A stretch of 64,000 nucleotides of DNA from Chryseobacterium carnipullorum (GTDB taxonomy: Bacteria > Bacteroidota > Bacteroidia > Flavobacteriales > Weeksellaceae), in assembly GCF_900142785.1 (NCBI RefSeq), contig NZ_FRCD01000005.1, positions 1 through 64,000 on the forward strand, given 5' to 3'. The notes beneath the pieces were generated by a model that worked only from the letters and a program-made list of their open reading frames with translations, had not been told where the DNA came from and ran no database searches. Made by a program: the position numbers and the translations under genes. Positions 7,651-18,400 of this stretch are shown here, one piece after another (position 1 is the first letter of the stretch; the number at the start of each line of letters is the position of its first letter).

Positions 7651-8772
7651 TTAATGGTTGGTGGATTTCATCTTAACAAGCTCTTCTTTCAGCTGCTTAA
7701 TCTCTAAAACGGCTTTTCCTAAATCCGTATTTTCTGTTTCTAATTTCTGAATTTTTGCCTGCTGATCTTTTAACTGTCTGTTTTGTTCAATCACATACAA
7801 AGTAAGTTCTTCGATCTTTTGCAAAAGTTTAATCTGAAATTCACCAACATTGACCCCTTCTTTTTCCATGACTTTAGCTGAAGCTATTTCCGGTAAATGT
7901 TTTTTCTCTTTAATATGTTTGGCCACTTCTTCCAGCTTTGGCAGATCGTAGTTTTCTTCAAATACGAAATCGGCTGTCGGAGTCAGGGTCACTTTAATTT
8001 CTTTGGTTTCAAGTTTACCATTTAGCAGAGCATTTCCATTGGAGGAAATCTTTAGTATTTCATTCATTGCCACTGGAGAGTTTAAAGCAATAGTTTGTGA
8101 TGGAGAACTCAAAAGCCTCATCCCGTCATTATCCATTACCATAGCAACCTTAGAGAAATTCAAGGTTTCGTTGGAAGACAACCATCCGTTTGCTGTATTA
8201 GAGTCTGCCTTAACACCAAAACTCATATAGGTAGCTGCCGAACTTCTTAAAGAACCCCAGTTGTTTAATGACCCATTCTCATATCTTATTGCAAGCGCAT
8301 TAATTCCCTCTGTAGCATGAGTAGATCCTGCTAAAATGTTACCGGAAACATCCAGTTTTTCTTTGGGTTGTGTTTTCCCTATTCCTATATTTCCATTCTC
8401 GAGGATTGAAAATCTTTCAACCAAGCTTGGAGTATTTGTATTATCTTGAAGTAAAATAGAAAATTTTGACCCACTCGTATTTCCTGATTCTTCAGTAGCC
8501 GTTATTCTTGCTTTAGGATTATTTAAGTATCCTGCGAATTCCAAAGTAGGATATTTTGGATTGGCAGACGAAGCGCTCCATCCACCGGTAGAAATTGTTA
8601 TCTTACCTCCATTCTGGTCACCAACTTCTAAATTGGAATGAGGATCATGAACCCCGATTCCCACATTACTGGATGTAGTAGATGTTGGATTCACACCACC
8701 ACCGGAAGTATATAACTGTGCTGAAGTAAATTGAGTAGCTAAAATGCCAATAATGAATATTGCTTTTTTCAT
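7651..8772 (-). CDS. Secreted fibre-like protein with C-terminal coiled coil
   Basis: This 373-aa protein has a signal peptide (ending FTSAQ) and a Gly/Ser/Asn-rich body with repeated NVGIG/NIGIG motifs typical of tail-fibre-like Bacteroidota proteins. Its C-terminus (about 265-370) carries LPEIASAKVMEKEGVNVGEF followed by a long coiled coil rich in Glu, Lys and Leu. That end resembles the segment found near S74-type intramolecular chaperones of fibres, but the full peptidase domain is not evident. It lies between the two Rhs-like genes with gaps of 9-10 bases, so it is made with them. It may be an adhesive or trimerising partner of the Rhs protein; no direct function is known to me. Confidence 0.6.
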   Translation of the reverse strand: MKKAIFIIGILATQFTSAQLYTSGGGVNPTSTTSSNVGIGVHDPHSNLEVGDQNGGKITISTGGWSASSANPKYPTLEFAGYLNNPKARITATEESGNTSGSKFSILLQDNTNTPSLVERFSILENGNIGIGKTQPKEKLDVSGNILAGSTHATEGINALAIRYENGSLNNWGSLRSSAATYMSFGVKADSNTANGWLSSNETLNFSKVAMVMDNDGMRLLSSPSQTIALNSPVAMNEILKISSNGNALLNGKLETKEIKVTLTPTADFVFEENYDLPKLEEVAKHIKEKKHLPEIASAKVMEKEGVNVGEFQIKLLQKIEELTLYVIEQNRQLKDQQAKIQKLETENTDLGKAVLEIKQLKEELVKMKSTNH

Positions 8773-8782
8773 AATTTGAGTT

Positions 8783-11700
8783 TTATTGTTTGTAATTGTA
8801 TTTGAATTCCTTCAGGATCTTACCCGTCGGGCTGTTTTCCCTTACTTCTTTCAGTCGGTTGGCGGTATCATAAATATAAAACTCTCTAATCCCGGATGGC
8901 GGGGTGATACTCTTTACTCCGATTAACGGATCATAGCTGTACGTGCTGATTTGATAAGCTGACAATGCAGCGTTGTTTCTAAATACATCTAAAGCAGATA
9001 TCAATGATTGTTCTGACGCCTCTGTACTGAGCTGACCATCATTAATAGAGGCATTCACAATGGCATCAATGAGTGCCTGAGGAATGTCTGAAAGCTTGGC
9101 TCCTTCTATTTTAGCAATAGGCTGGGTCTGATTATATCCCCAGATGATGGTTGTTGAAATGCCATTTTTAGTGGTGTACTGCTGGATATTACCCTTGGAA
9201 TCATATTTTTGGTATTCAATTTCTTTATTGATTATATTAAGTAAATCTGTAGACTGTATTTCATAAGGTAGGGCTAATCCTGCAGTTTTAGTATCTGCTT
9301 CTGATTGAGATGCCGGATATACGGTTTCAGTTTTTGAAACTCTTTTTCCTGTATCCTGAGTATCCTTTTTATTAATAACAACAGTTTCTAGAGGAACCCC
9401 AACAATATTTTTATCAATCAGGTATTGATTTCCTTTTTCCTGAGCATATTTATAGGTGGTTTCCATTATTTTTTTATCCGTATCGGTTGTTATTTGTGAA
9501 ATCGGTTGATAATGATCATTGCTGTTATATAAAAAGGTATTATCGGAAGTTAAGATCTTATCATTCAGATAATCAAAGCTTGTTGTTTTATATTTTTCTA
9601 TTTTACCGCTGTTAAAATAGTAGGGCTTATAATATATTCTGAAATTATTGGTATAGTCTGCCACTAAAAAATTAGGGTGTGGCAGAGGTTTGTTAACCAC
9701 ATGAGAAAGATTCATATAGATATGAGCCAGCGGGACAACATAATAATCTCTGTTTTTGGTGTAGTTGCTAATCATTCCATCTGCCGATTCAAATCCCATT
9801 CCCGGACTGATCTCATAGGGAGTATCAAAACCACCAAACTTATATTTGTGGGACTCTTCTCTTAAAAGTCTGTAAGAATTATTGCTATTCTCAAAATATT
9901 TTTTTGAGACTAATAATCCTCTGGTCCACTGGTTGTCTGTTGACAGCGTAAAAGGATATTTTAAAAAGTTGCTTCCATCAGAAAAATTTGTAAATTCATA
10001 GTCCGTACGTCCTTTACTTTCAGCAGCATCACCTACATATTCCTTTACATATCTGTATCCCATACTGTTGGATTCCAGAGAAGAATTGATGGAGCCGGCC
10101 ACAACTCCTTTTGGATCTAAAATTGGAATATTGTTCGCATTCATCCCGACTATACCCACGTATTCTTTCATCCCGAATAAATCTCCGCTGTTTTCACCGG
10201 CAGGGCCTTTATACTCAAATGTTTTTTTTATTTTTAACTGGTCTTTATCCCAATATTTAATCTGTTTGATCCTGTTTCCGGGTCCATAGTATAGGGTTTC
10301 ATTAGTACCCGTATTGGCTACTTTATAATCCAACATCAATGAGACACTTTCAGAAGGGTTAGAAGCAACATCTTCCAAGGAACAACCAAATGCTGTGATG
10401 CCTATTCTGTAAGATGAACCTGCTGTCAGTGCTCTTGTTCTGGACGTCCCCCTTACAATGGTCTTACTAGCTCCTATATTAGGGAAAAGAGTAACCCGTA
10501 CACCGTTTTTCTCAACCCATCCCGTATAATAACTACATGCTGTAGGTATATTAGGATCTGTAAATGAATGATAATCAAAAGTTATTTCTATTTCGGAATC
10601 ATACATTTGAGGATCTATCGTAATATCTTTGTAATATGAATTGGTCGCTACATTATAGTTGGGAAGTTGGTCTCCCGCCTTTAAAAGAATCTCTGATTGA
10701 GTATGATAAGGTGAGTTTACACTTCCAAGTACTTCGCCCATACTAAAAGTAGGCTTCAGAAGATTATTTTCATAAATAAATTCAGTCTTTAAGCCTGTAG
10801 AATAGCTTATTGATTCTAAAATCCCTGCTTTTGATCTCTCATCGCTACTCTCCCGGTTGCTTGATAAATGCCCGTTGTAATCAAAAAAATGCAAATAACT
10901 GCCATTAGAAGCATTGTTATAATATCCCCAAATATCCTGAGATGTTGAAAACCTGTTGGGAAGCAAAGTGGAATTGTAAGTGTAAGTGTATTTTTCAATA
11001 ACGGTATTATACTTTGAATAACGGATTGCTTCATTGAGAAACATCCTTTTATTGGAGGAGGCGTCTAATGAAGCCAATAAAGGATTGGTATTAGGGTTCT
11101 GGATAGATTCCTGAATATTATAATTGAGCTGAAAATATTCAATCAAATGATCTTTACTGTCATAAATCTGAATTTTATCCAATGATTTTCCACCTAAAAC
11201 ATCTGACCGACTGGAAGAAGAAGGTATAAATTTAACCTTGCCCTCAGGAAAATCAATAGATTCCAGAATATATTTATTTTCATTGATTTTGGAAAAATAA
11301 GTATAGACCCCCGGATTGGAAGGCTGGTCACAAGGTGTTGAAATACAAGGATAAACAATCTTATCGTAATCTTTTTTGTAATAAGCGGATTCATCCAATG
11401 TATAATTGTATTTTATAAGATCTCCGCTAACCGTCTCAATCTGAATCAGGTACCAGGTATCAATATGTGAACTATCGGGTGCGTTTCCATTTGCATCATA
11501 TGCCATAGCCGGTGTACCATTCTGAACGTAACTGACTACCTGAAGTGAACTTTTAAAGGATTTTGAACCTAAATTTCCATAGTAAAATTTATTTCCTTTA
11601 TCATCTGTTACCACCCAGCTATTGAGTAATGAACTTTGCGTTGCGATTGAAGATATTTTATAATCGCTATAAGGCTGCTGAACAATTTTTTTGTCCAACT

Positions 11701-12187
11701 GGTCAAAAATAAATTTCCCTGAATACCCGGGAGTAGAAAAATAAAACTGGTCAGGAATCAGATCCCTTGCTGGAGAATATATCGTTTGCTCATACACCGC
11801 TGCTCTTTTCTGAATATTAGTAAAAAAGTTAGTATAACTATCTGTAATAAGGTACCCATTTGATAACTCATCTGCCCCGTCTCTGGCCTGCCTGCTAATC
11901 ATTCCTCCGTAACTCAAACTCCACCCCATTCCAACCGTGGAGGCGATATCTTCAACCCTTACTCCTCTTGAATGGTAATCCAGCTGAATAGGAATTGAAA
12001 GATCTTTTGTTTTTATGGTATATATCGGTAAATTGATATTTACCAAGCCGTTATTAAGTGAAACCGGCGTTTCTGTAAATTTAAATACAGACGACGCATC
12101 CAGGTTGGGCGATTTTACATTGATTTGGGCAGATATAGTCGTTACAAAATGAACGATCATCAATAAAATAATCTTATTCTTCATCAC
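8783..12187 (-). CDS. Large secreted Rhs-like (YD-repeat) partner protein
   Basis: This 1134-aa protein has a signal peptide (ending TTISAQ) and an N-terminal region with DYHSRGVRVEDIASTVGMGW, the mark of the Bacteroidota Rhs-associated opening domain that resembles the start of SpvB/TcaC-type shells. YD-like motifs occur towards the C-terminus (EFYIYDTANRLKEV). It ends in FKYNYKQ without the conserved Rhs core end or a toxin tip, so it is probably a structural partner of the 1191-aa Rhs protein and not a toxin. It abuts the T9SS-cargo gene upstream (stop and start touch at 12187/12188) and precedes the fibre-like gene. Such pairs are frequent in Chryseobacterium-like genomes, but their joint role is not established. 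Confidence 0.7.
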   Translation of the reverse strand: MMKNKIILLMIVHFVTTISAQINVKSPNLDASSVFKFTETPVSLNNGLVNINLPIYTIKTKDLSIPIQLDYHSRGVRVEDIASTVGMGWSLSYGGMISRQARDGADELSNGYLITDSYTNFFTNIQKRAAVYEQTIYSPARDLIPDQFYFSTPGYSGKFIFDQLDKKIVQQPYSDYKISSIATQSSLLNSWVVTDDKGNKFYYGNLGSKSFKSSLQVVSYVQNGTPAMAYDANGNAPDSSHIDTWYLIQIETVSGDLIKYNYTLDESAYYKKDYDKIVYPCISTPCDQPSNPGVYTYFSKINENKYILESIDFPEGKVKFIPSSSSRSDVLGGKSLDKIQIYDSKDHLIEYFQLNYNIQESIQNPNTNPLLASLDASSNKRMFLNEAIRYSKYNTVIEKYTYTYNSTLLPNRFSTSQDIWGYYNNASNGSYLHFFDYNGHLSSNRESSDERSKAGILESISYSTGLKTEFIYENNLLKPTFSMGEVLGSVNSPYHTQSEILLKAGDQLPNYNVATNSYYKDITIDPQMYDSEIEITFDYHSFTDPNIPTACSYYTGWVEKNGVRVTLFPNIGASKTIVRGTSRTRALTAGSSYRIGITAFGCSLEDVASNPSESVSLMLDYKVANTGTNETLYYGPGNRIKQIKYWDKDQLKIKKTFEYKGPAGENSGDLFGMKEYVGIVGMNANNIPILDPKGVVAGSINSSLESNSMGYRYVKEYVGDAAESKGRTDYEFTNFSDGSNFLKYPFTLSTDNQWTRGLLVSKKYFENSNNSYRLLREESHKYKFGGFDTPYEISPGMGFESADGMISNYTKNRDYYVVPLAHIYMNLSHVVNKPLPHPNFLVADYTNNFRIYYKPYYFNSGKIEKYKTTSFDYLNDKILTSDNTFLYNSNDHYQPISQITTDTDKKIMETTYKYAQEKGNQYLIDKNIVGVPLETVVINKKDTQDTGKRVSKTETVYPASQSEADTKTAGLALPYEIQSTDLLNIINKEIEYQKYDSKGNIQQYTTKNGISTTIIWGYNQTQPIAKIEGAKLSDIPQALIDAIVNASINDGQLSTEASEQSLISALDVFRNNAALSAYQISTYSYDPLIGVKSITPPSGIREFYIYDTANRLKEVRENSPTGKILKEFKYNYKQ

Positions 12188-13750
12188 TTATTTTTTTATC
12201 AATTTAGCGTTAGCCGTTTTATTTGTATCCGTTTTTATCGTCACCAGATAAGCCCCCTGAATCAAATTCTGAGTATTAATTTTGGTCACCTTGTTTTTGG
12301 TTTTCACCGTCTGAAGCTGTCTTCCACCCATATCATACAATACAATATCAGCTTCTTTAAAGTCAAAACCTATTTCTACATAAGCATAATCTGAAACTGG
12401 ATTCGGATAGATCTTAATGTTTTGTTTCTCGATTAACTGATCGATTTGTTTGTCGCCAAGCTTCACAATTTTCCAGTTTTCTTTTCCCAATTCTTCTGCA
12501 CTGGTTCCTGCCAGAATGATGGAACCGTCCCGGTTGAGCTTTAAGTCTGAAAGTCTCTCCTCTCTTTGTCTCTTGTCTCCATTTACATATTTCCTCCACT
12601 GCTCATTTCCGTCTTGGTTCAAATACAACATCCAGAAAGTCTCGTCATCCGATTCTATTCTTCCTTCTGCCTGTGTATAACCTCCTAAGAGGATTCCTTT
12701 TGAAGATTTGTCATCTGCTGAATGTAGTACACTCATTCCCATGAGGATGTCTCTGTTTTTGAAATTGAAAGACTTCTGCCAGATCTCTTCACCTCTTTCG
12801 TTTAAAGAAATAAGCCATAGATCAGTTCCTTCTTCAATTCCTACGGTTTTATTCCCTGATCTTTCAGATCTTGATTCACCACCGATCAAAAATCCCGTTG
12901 AAGTCAAAGCCAATGTTCTGATATGATCATCACCCTTTCCTCCAAAGTTCTTTTCCCATTCTACTTTTCCATCTTTTGAAAGTTTTATAACCCAATAATC
13001 TCCCTCGCCAAAGTTTTCAGTTTTCTTGGAACCTCCAATGTTACTTCTTGAATAGATTCCCAGCAATGCACCTCCATTTTTCGTAGGAATCATTTTTTCT
13101 ACTTCATCCAATCCTTTTCCCCCTAAAATAGATTGAGATAACTCTTTTCCATTCTTATCAAGTTTTACAATCAAAACATCCTTTGAACCATAATCGATGG
13201 TTCCCTGAGGTTCTCGAAGGGAACTCTGTCTATTTCCAGCCACAAAAAATCCTAAATCTGTAGTCTGAATGACTGATCTTGCTTCTTCATCAGATGTTGA
13301 CCCCAGTGTTTTTTGCCAAAGTTCGTCTCCGAATTCATTTAATCTGATTAACCAAATGTCTGATCCACCTTTTGATTCTTCTTTTTTATCAAGACCTTTT
13401 CCGGAATACGAAGTACCTGAAACTAAAAAACCTCCGTCCTGCGTAGCAACCGATGCTGATAAATAATCATGATTAGCTCCGGAGAAATATTTCTCCCAAA
13501 CCTGTTCGCCTTGCTGATTGAGTTTAATGAAGTGAAAATCATACCCATTATTTTGTTTATTGCCTCCAGCCTGAAGCTTATCGCTTTGAATACTGCTTCC
13601 CGAAATAAGATATTGCTGATCAATAGTTGTGGTAATCTGGCTTAGAAAGTCCTGAGTAGAGGATTTGATATCTTTCTGCCATAATATTTCCTGACCAGAA
13701 AGCCCCAGGACAGTGCATAGAATACATGCACCAAAGTAGAATTTCTTCAT
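12188..13750 (-). CDS. T9SS type A-sorted secreted propeller-repeat protein
   Basis: This 520-aa protein has a signal peptide (ending GLSGQ) and six or seven repeats of about 50-60 aa with motifs such as DGGFLVSGTSYSGKG and SDIWLIRLNEFGDELWQKTLG, which suggest a beta-propeller. Residues 445-520 form a type A T9SS sorting domain (IYPNPVSDYAYVEI, then GAYLVTIKT and a final KLIKK). The protein should cross the outer membrane through the T9SS and be attached to the cell surface or released. It is the first gene of the Rhs operon, with a clear promoter 46 bases upstream. Its job in the operon is unknown; it may be a surface scaffold for the Rhs proteins. Confidence 0.8.
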   Translation of the reverse strand: MKKFYFGACILCTVLGLSGQEILWQKDIKSSTQDFLSQITTTIDQQYLISGSSIQSDKLQAGGNKQNNGYDFHFIKLNQQGEQVWEKYFSGANHDYLSASVATQDGGFLVSGTSYSGKGLDKKEESKGGSDIWLIRLNEFGDELWQKTLGSTSDEEARSVIQTTDLGFFVAGNRQSSLREPQGTIDYGSKDVLIVKLDKNGKELSQSILGGKGLDEVEKMIPTKNGGALLGIYSRSNIGGSKKTENFGEGDYWVIKLSKDGKVEWEKNFGGKGDDHIRTLALTSTGFLIGGESRSERSGNKTVGIEEGTDLWLISLNERGEEIWQKSFNFKNRDILMGMSVLHSADDKSSKGILLGGYTQAEGRIESDDETFWMLYLNQDGNEQWRKYVNGDKRQREERLSDLKLNRDGSIILAGTSAEELGKENWKIVKLGDKQIDQLIEKQNIKIYPNPVSDYAYVEIGFDFKEADIVLYDMGGRQLQTVKTKNKVTKINTQNLIQGAYLVTIKTDTNKTANAKLIKK

Positions 13751-13795
13751 CCGTTTGTGTGTTTTACTTTAAGATTAGCTTTTATAATTTTGCGG

Positions 13796-13825
13796 CAAAT
13801 TTAACAATTTCTTAACACATTTCAA
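13796..13825 (-). promoter_or_regulatory. Bacteroidota promoter of the Rhs operon
   Basis: On the minus strand TTG is followed by exactly 19 bases and then TAAATTTG, a full match to the Bacteroidota -33/-7 consensus (TTG, TAnnTTTG). It lies 46 bases before the ATG at 13750. No other strong promoter was seen before the orphan cassettes. Confidence 0.8.
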
Positions 13826-13934
13826 GTCCTTCAATTGAGATTTAATGTAAATTTTAATTAAGTAATATATTATTAGCACTTTGCCATTAATTGATAAACA
13901 AAATTAACCCCATGATATGACAAAACGCGTCGCA

Positions 13935-13973
13935 TAAAAATAAAAAGAGCCGACCCCCGAAAGGATCAGCCCA
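13935..13973 (-). terminator. Terminator of the RND efflux operon
   Basis: On the minus strand GGCTGATCC pairs with GGGTCGGCT (including G-U pairs), followed by CTTTTTATTTTT. It lies 38 bases past the stop of the outer-membrane efflux gene. Confidence 0.8.
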
Positions 13974-14010
13974 AAACATTAACTGTTTATATTGATAGAA
14001 TTATGATTTC

Positions 14011-15462
14011 TTATTTCCAGCCACCGCCTAAACTTTTGTAAATATCTACAACCGTGCTCAGCTGTTTCTGTTTGGCTTCAATCAGCTCCATTTTGGCATC
14101 CAGAGCATCTCTTTGGTTCAGAAGGACTTCCAGGTAATCAGCTCTTGAATTTCGGAATAGTTGGTTCGCTATATCAATAGACTGATCCAAGGCTTTTGTT
14201 TCCTGAGACTTCATCTGATAGTACTGGTCTATATTTTTGACCCTTGACATGAGATTCGCTACATCCAGATAAGCATGTAAAATCGTTTTGTCATATTCGT
14301 ACAGCGACTGTATCTGTTTCGCATCAGCAGTCTGGAAGTTGGCTTTAATCGCACTTTTATTGATCAGCGGACCAGCCAGTTCTCCTGCTAAATTATAAGC
14401 AATAGATTCCGGCAATTTAACCAGATAAGAAGGTTTGAATGCTTCCAATCCTAAAGTAGCCGAAATTTCCAGGGACGGATAAAATTCTTTTCTCGCCGCC
14501 TGTACGTCAAGTTTTGCTGCTTTTAATTCCAATTCCGCCTGTTTGATATCAGGACGGTTGGCCAATAACTGAGAGGGTATTCCGGTATAAACCGTTTGTG
14601 GCATCGTAGACATAAAACTTTCTTTCGTTCTTACGATCGGTTGCGGATATCTTCCCAGAAGTGCATTGATCTGATTTTCTTTCTCTGTAATGTCCTGACG
14701 GATCGTATATTCCGCAGCTTTGGACTTTGCCAGTTCTGCCTCAAATTTCTTCACAGCCAATTCCGTAGCAGCAGCAGCTTCTTTTTGAATTTTAGAAATC
14801 TCCAATGCTCTTTGCTGCAACTTTATGTATTGCTGAATGATGTCCAATTGGTTATCAAGCGCCAGCAATTCATAATAATTATCTGCTACTTCTTCAATAA
14901 GATTAGAAAGGACGAAGTTTTTCCCTTCCACTGTAGAAAGGTAGTGAGCAACAGCTGCTTCCTTTTCAGTTCTGAGTTTCTTCCAGATATCAATCTCCCA
15001 GTTGGCCATCAGTCCGCCTTCAAAATTACCCAGCGGATCCGGCATTTCTCTTCCCGGTTCTATTTCGGTAGTAGCATCACCCGCTCCCTCACTTGTATAT
15101 CGGCCTGCTTTTTTCAGGCCTGCTCCTATTCCTGCCGAAACAGTAGGCGTCAGTTTTCCTTTTTTAGCTAAGACACCGCTTTTCGCAATTTCAATTTCCT
15201 GCAGGGTAATCAGTAATTCCTGATTGTTTTTTAAAGAAGTTTCAATTAAGCTAACCAAATTGGGATCTGTAAAAAACTGTCTCCATGGCGTTGTTCCACT
15301 GTTTGCATTAGCGTCCTGCTGCTCTTCCTGATTGAAATTCTGAGGCAGGTTCTCTTTTACTTCATCTTTTATGACCGTAGCCATGGGAGCTCTACAGCCT
15401 GTGAGTACAAGCGATAAAGCAATGGCTGCTATATATTTATTATAAATCTTCATGTTTGTCAT
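14011..15462 (-). CDS. RND efflux outer-membrane factor (TolC/OprM-type lipoprotein)
   Basis: This 483-aa protein has a lipoprotein signal with lipobox LTGC (Cys23), then two outer-membrane efflux protein repeats (about 55-260 and 265-480) rich in long helices, as in the OprM/NodT class. It would form the outer-membrane channel of the pump encoded upstream. ATG at 15462 or the in-frame ATG three codons later can serve as start. Either start lies inside the end of the permease gene, so translation is probably coupled. It is the third gene of the operon 19742-14011, closed by a terminator. The substrate cannot be read from the sequence. Confidence 0.9.
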   Translation of the reverse strand: MTNMKIYNKYIAAIALSLVLTGCRAPMATVIKDEVKENLPQNFNQEEQQDANANSGTTPWRQFFTDPNLVSLIETSLKNNQELLITLQEIEIAKSGVLAKKGKLTPTVSAGIGAGLKKAGRYTSEGAGDATTEIEPGREMPDPLGNFEGGLMANWEIDIWKKLRTEKEAAVAHYLSTVEGKNFVLSNLIEEVADNYYELLALDNQLDIIQQYIKLQQRALEISKIQKEAAAATELAVKKFEAELAKSKAAEYTIRQDITEKENQINALLGRYPQPIVRTKESFMSTMPQTVYTGIPSQLLANRPDIKQAELELKAAKLDVQAARKEFYPSLEISATLGLEAFKPSYLVKLPESIAYNLAGELAGPLINKSAIKANFQTADAKQIQSLYEYDKTILHAYLDVANLMSRVKNIDQYYQMKSQETKALDQSIDIANQLFRNSRADYLEVLLNQRDALDAKMELIEAKQKQLSTVVDIYKSLGGGWK

Positions 15463-18400
15463 CGTGTTGATAAGGTTCAGTTTGTTCTGTTAAAGGATTC
15501 TCCTCTTCATATCTTGCCAGTCTCGATTTCTCGGCGATCGTTCCGAAAATATAATACAGTCCCGGAATAATCATCAGCCCGAAAATAGTTCCTATCAGCA
15601 TTCCTCCTGCTGCTGCAGTACCAATGGTTCTGTTTCCTACTGCACCAGGGCCTGTGGCTATCACCAACGGAATAAGACCGGCAATGAATGCAAATGAAGT
15701 CATCAGGATCGGACGGAAACGGATCGCCGCTCCTTCAATAGCTGCCTGCGCTACAGGAATTCCTTCTTCTGCTTTCTTCTGAACGGCAAATTCTACAATC
15801 AATACTGCATTTTTACCCAACAGACCAATCAACATGACCATGGCTACCTGAGCATAAATGTTATTTTCCAGTCCTAATAATTTCAGGCATAAGAATGCTC
15901 CGAAAATACCTGTAGGAAGAGATAAAATCACCGGCAACGGCAAAATAAAACTTTCATACTGTGCTGCAAGGATCAGGTATACAAATCCCAGACAGACCAA
16001 GAAAATAAACACGGCTTCGTTACCTCGGCTTACCTCGTCTTTAGAGATACCCGCCCAGTCGATCCCAAAACCTCTCGGAAGGGTTTTATCCGCAACTTCC
16101 TGAATTGCTTTAATCGCCTGTCCACTACTGTATCCCGGTGCAGGAGTACCACTTACCTCCGCGGAGTTATACATATTATGTCTTGTAATCTCTGATAATC
16201 CATATACTTTCTGCATTTTCATAAAATCAGAATATGGAACCATCTGTTCTTTATCGTTTTTCACATATAGTTTCAGCAGATCAGTGGGCAGTGCACGGTA
16301 TTGCGGACCAGCCTGTACAATCACTTTATAGGGTCTGTCGAAACGGATGAAACTGGTCTCATAGTTGGAACCGATCAAGGTAGACAGATTATCCATCGCA
16401 CTTTGTATTGTTACTCCTTTCTGTTCGGCAAGATCATTGTCTACCTTCAGCATGTACTGAGGGAAACTGGCAGAATAGAAGGTAAATGCAGACCCAAGTT
16501 CCGGACGCTTCTTTAATTCTTTCACAAAATCGTTACTTACCTGCTCCATTTTATGGTAATCGCCACTTCCTGCTTTATCCAGCAGACGGAGTTCAAAACC
16601 TCCGGCAGCACCGTAGCCCGGAATGGAAGGCGGCTGGAAGAATTCTATATTGGCACCGGGAATATTTTTGGCTTTTTCTTCGAGTTTTTCAATGATCTCG
16701 GCGGCAGATTCTGTACGTTCTTCCCAGCTTTTAAGGTTGATCAGACAGGTTCCCGAGTTGGATCCCGTACCTTCTGTCAGGATTTCATAACCTGCCAGTG
16801 AAGAAACGGACTGTACTCCATCAATATCTTCAGATTCTCTTAATAATTCTTTAGCGATCTGATTTGTTCTTTCCAGAGTAGATCCCGGAGGAGTCTGGAT
16901 AATGGCATAGATCATTCCCTGGTCTTCCGCCGGAATAAATCCTGAAGGAAGGGAATTACTTAAGAAGAAGGTACAGGCACAGAATGCCAGCAATAATGGA
17001 AGAGTAATAGATTTTTTCTTAACTGTTTTGTTAAGCATTTTTTCATATTTCCCAGCTCCTTTCGTGAATAAATTATTGAATTTATCCAGGAAAATAGTAA
17101 TTGGCGTTCTCTTTTTAGCTTTTCCGTGATGATTTCTTAAGATCAAAGCACATAAAGCTGGCGTCAGTGTCAAAGCTACCACTCCTGAAAGAATGATCGC
17201 AGAAGCCATTGTAATGGAGAACTGACGGTAAAATACTCCAACCGGACCGGACATGAATGCAATCGGAATAAATACGGATGCCATTACCAAAGTGATCGCG
17301 ATAATGGCCCCACTGATTTCGTGCATTGCTTCTTCCGTCGCTTTTAATGGGGAAAGTCCTTTTTCTTCCATCTTGGCATGAACGGCTTCAATCACGACAA
17401 TCGCATCATCGACGACGACCCCGATGGCCATTACCAATGCAAAAAGCGAGATCATGTTCAGGGTAATTCCAAAGGCAGACATGACTGCAAATGTACCCAC
17501 CAGCGAAACCGGAACTGCCAAAGCAGGAATTAAGGTTGAACGCCAGTCACCAAGGAACAAGAATACCACGATAGCCACCAAAACAAAGGCCTCAAACAAA
17601 GTATGAATCACCTTTTCCATGGATGCATCCAGGAATCTGGAAACGTCATAACTGATGTCATAGTGCATTCCTTTCGGGAAGTTATTTTTCTCAAGATCTT
17701 TCATCAACGCTTTAACATTTTTGATAACGTCACTTGCATTGGAACCGTAAGACTGTTTTACGGTAATTGCTGCCGACGGTTTTCCATTCAATGTAGAATA
17801 AATGTCATACATTGAGGAACCGAATTCTATATCAGCAACATCTTTTAATCTTACAAATTCACCTCCCGGCTTAGCTTTTAAGATAATGTTTCCGTAATCT
17901 TTTTCAGTGTTGAAACGTCCGGAATATTTCAGAATGTATTCAAATGACTGGGAACGTTTTCCTGAACTTTCCCCTGTTTTCCCGGGAGAAGCTTCTAAAC
18001 TCTGCTGGTTCAGGGATTCCATTACTTCGTCTGCTGAAATATTATAAGCAGTCAACCTGTCCGGTTTAAGCCAGATACGCATGGCATATTCACGGGTTCC
18101 CAGGATGTCTGCGAAACCTACTCCACTTACCCTCCTCAATTCAGACATCACATTGATGTCAGCATAGTTGAAAAGGAATTTCTGGTCAGCTTTAGGATCG
18201 TCACTGTACAGGTTAATGTACATCAACATATTGGGTTCTTCACGGGTAATTTTTACCCCTTCACGCACTACCAGAGGTGGCAGCTTGTTCACTACGGAAG
18301 ATACACGGTTTTGAACGTTTACTGCGGCTACATTGGGATCTGTTCCAAGATCAAATACAATCTGAATGGAAGCTTCCCCGTCGTTACCGGCATCGGAGGT

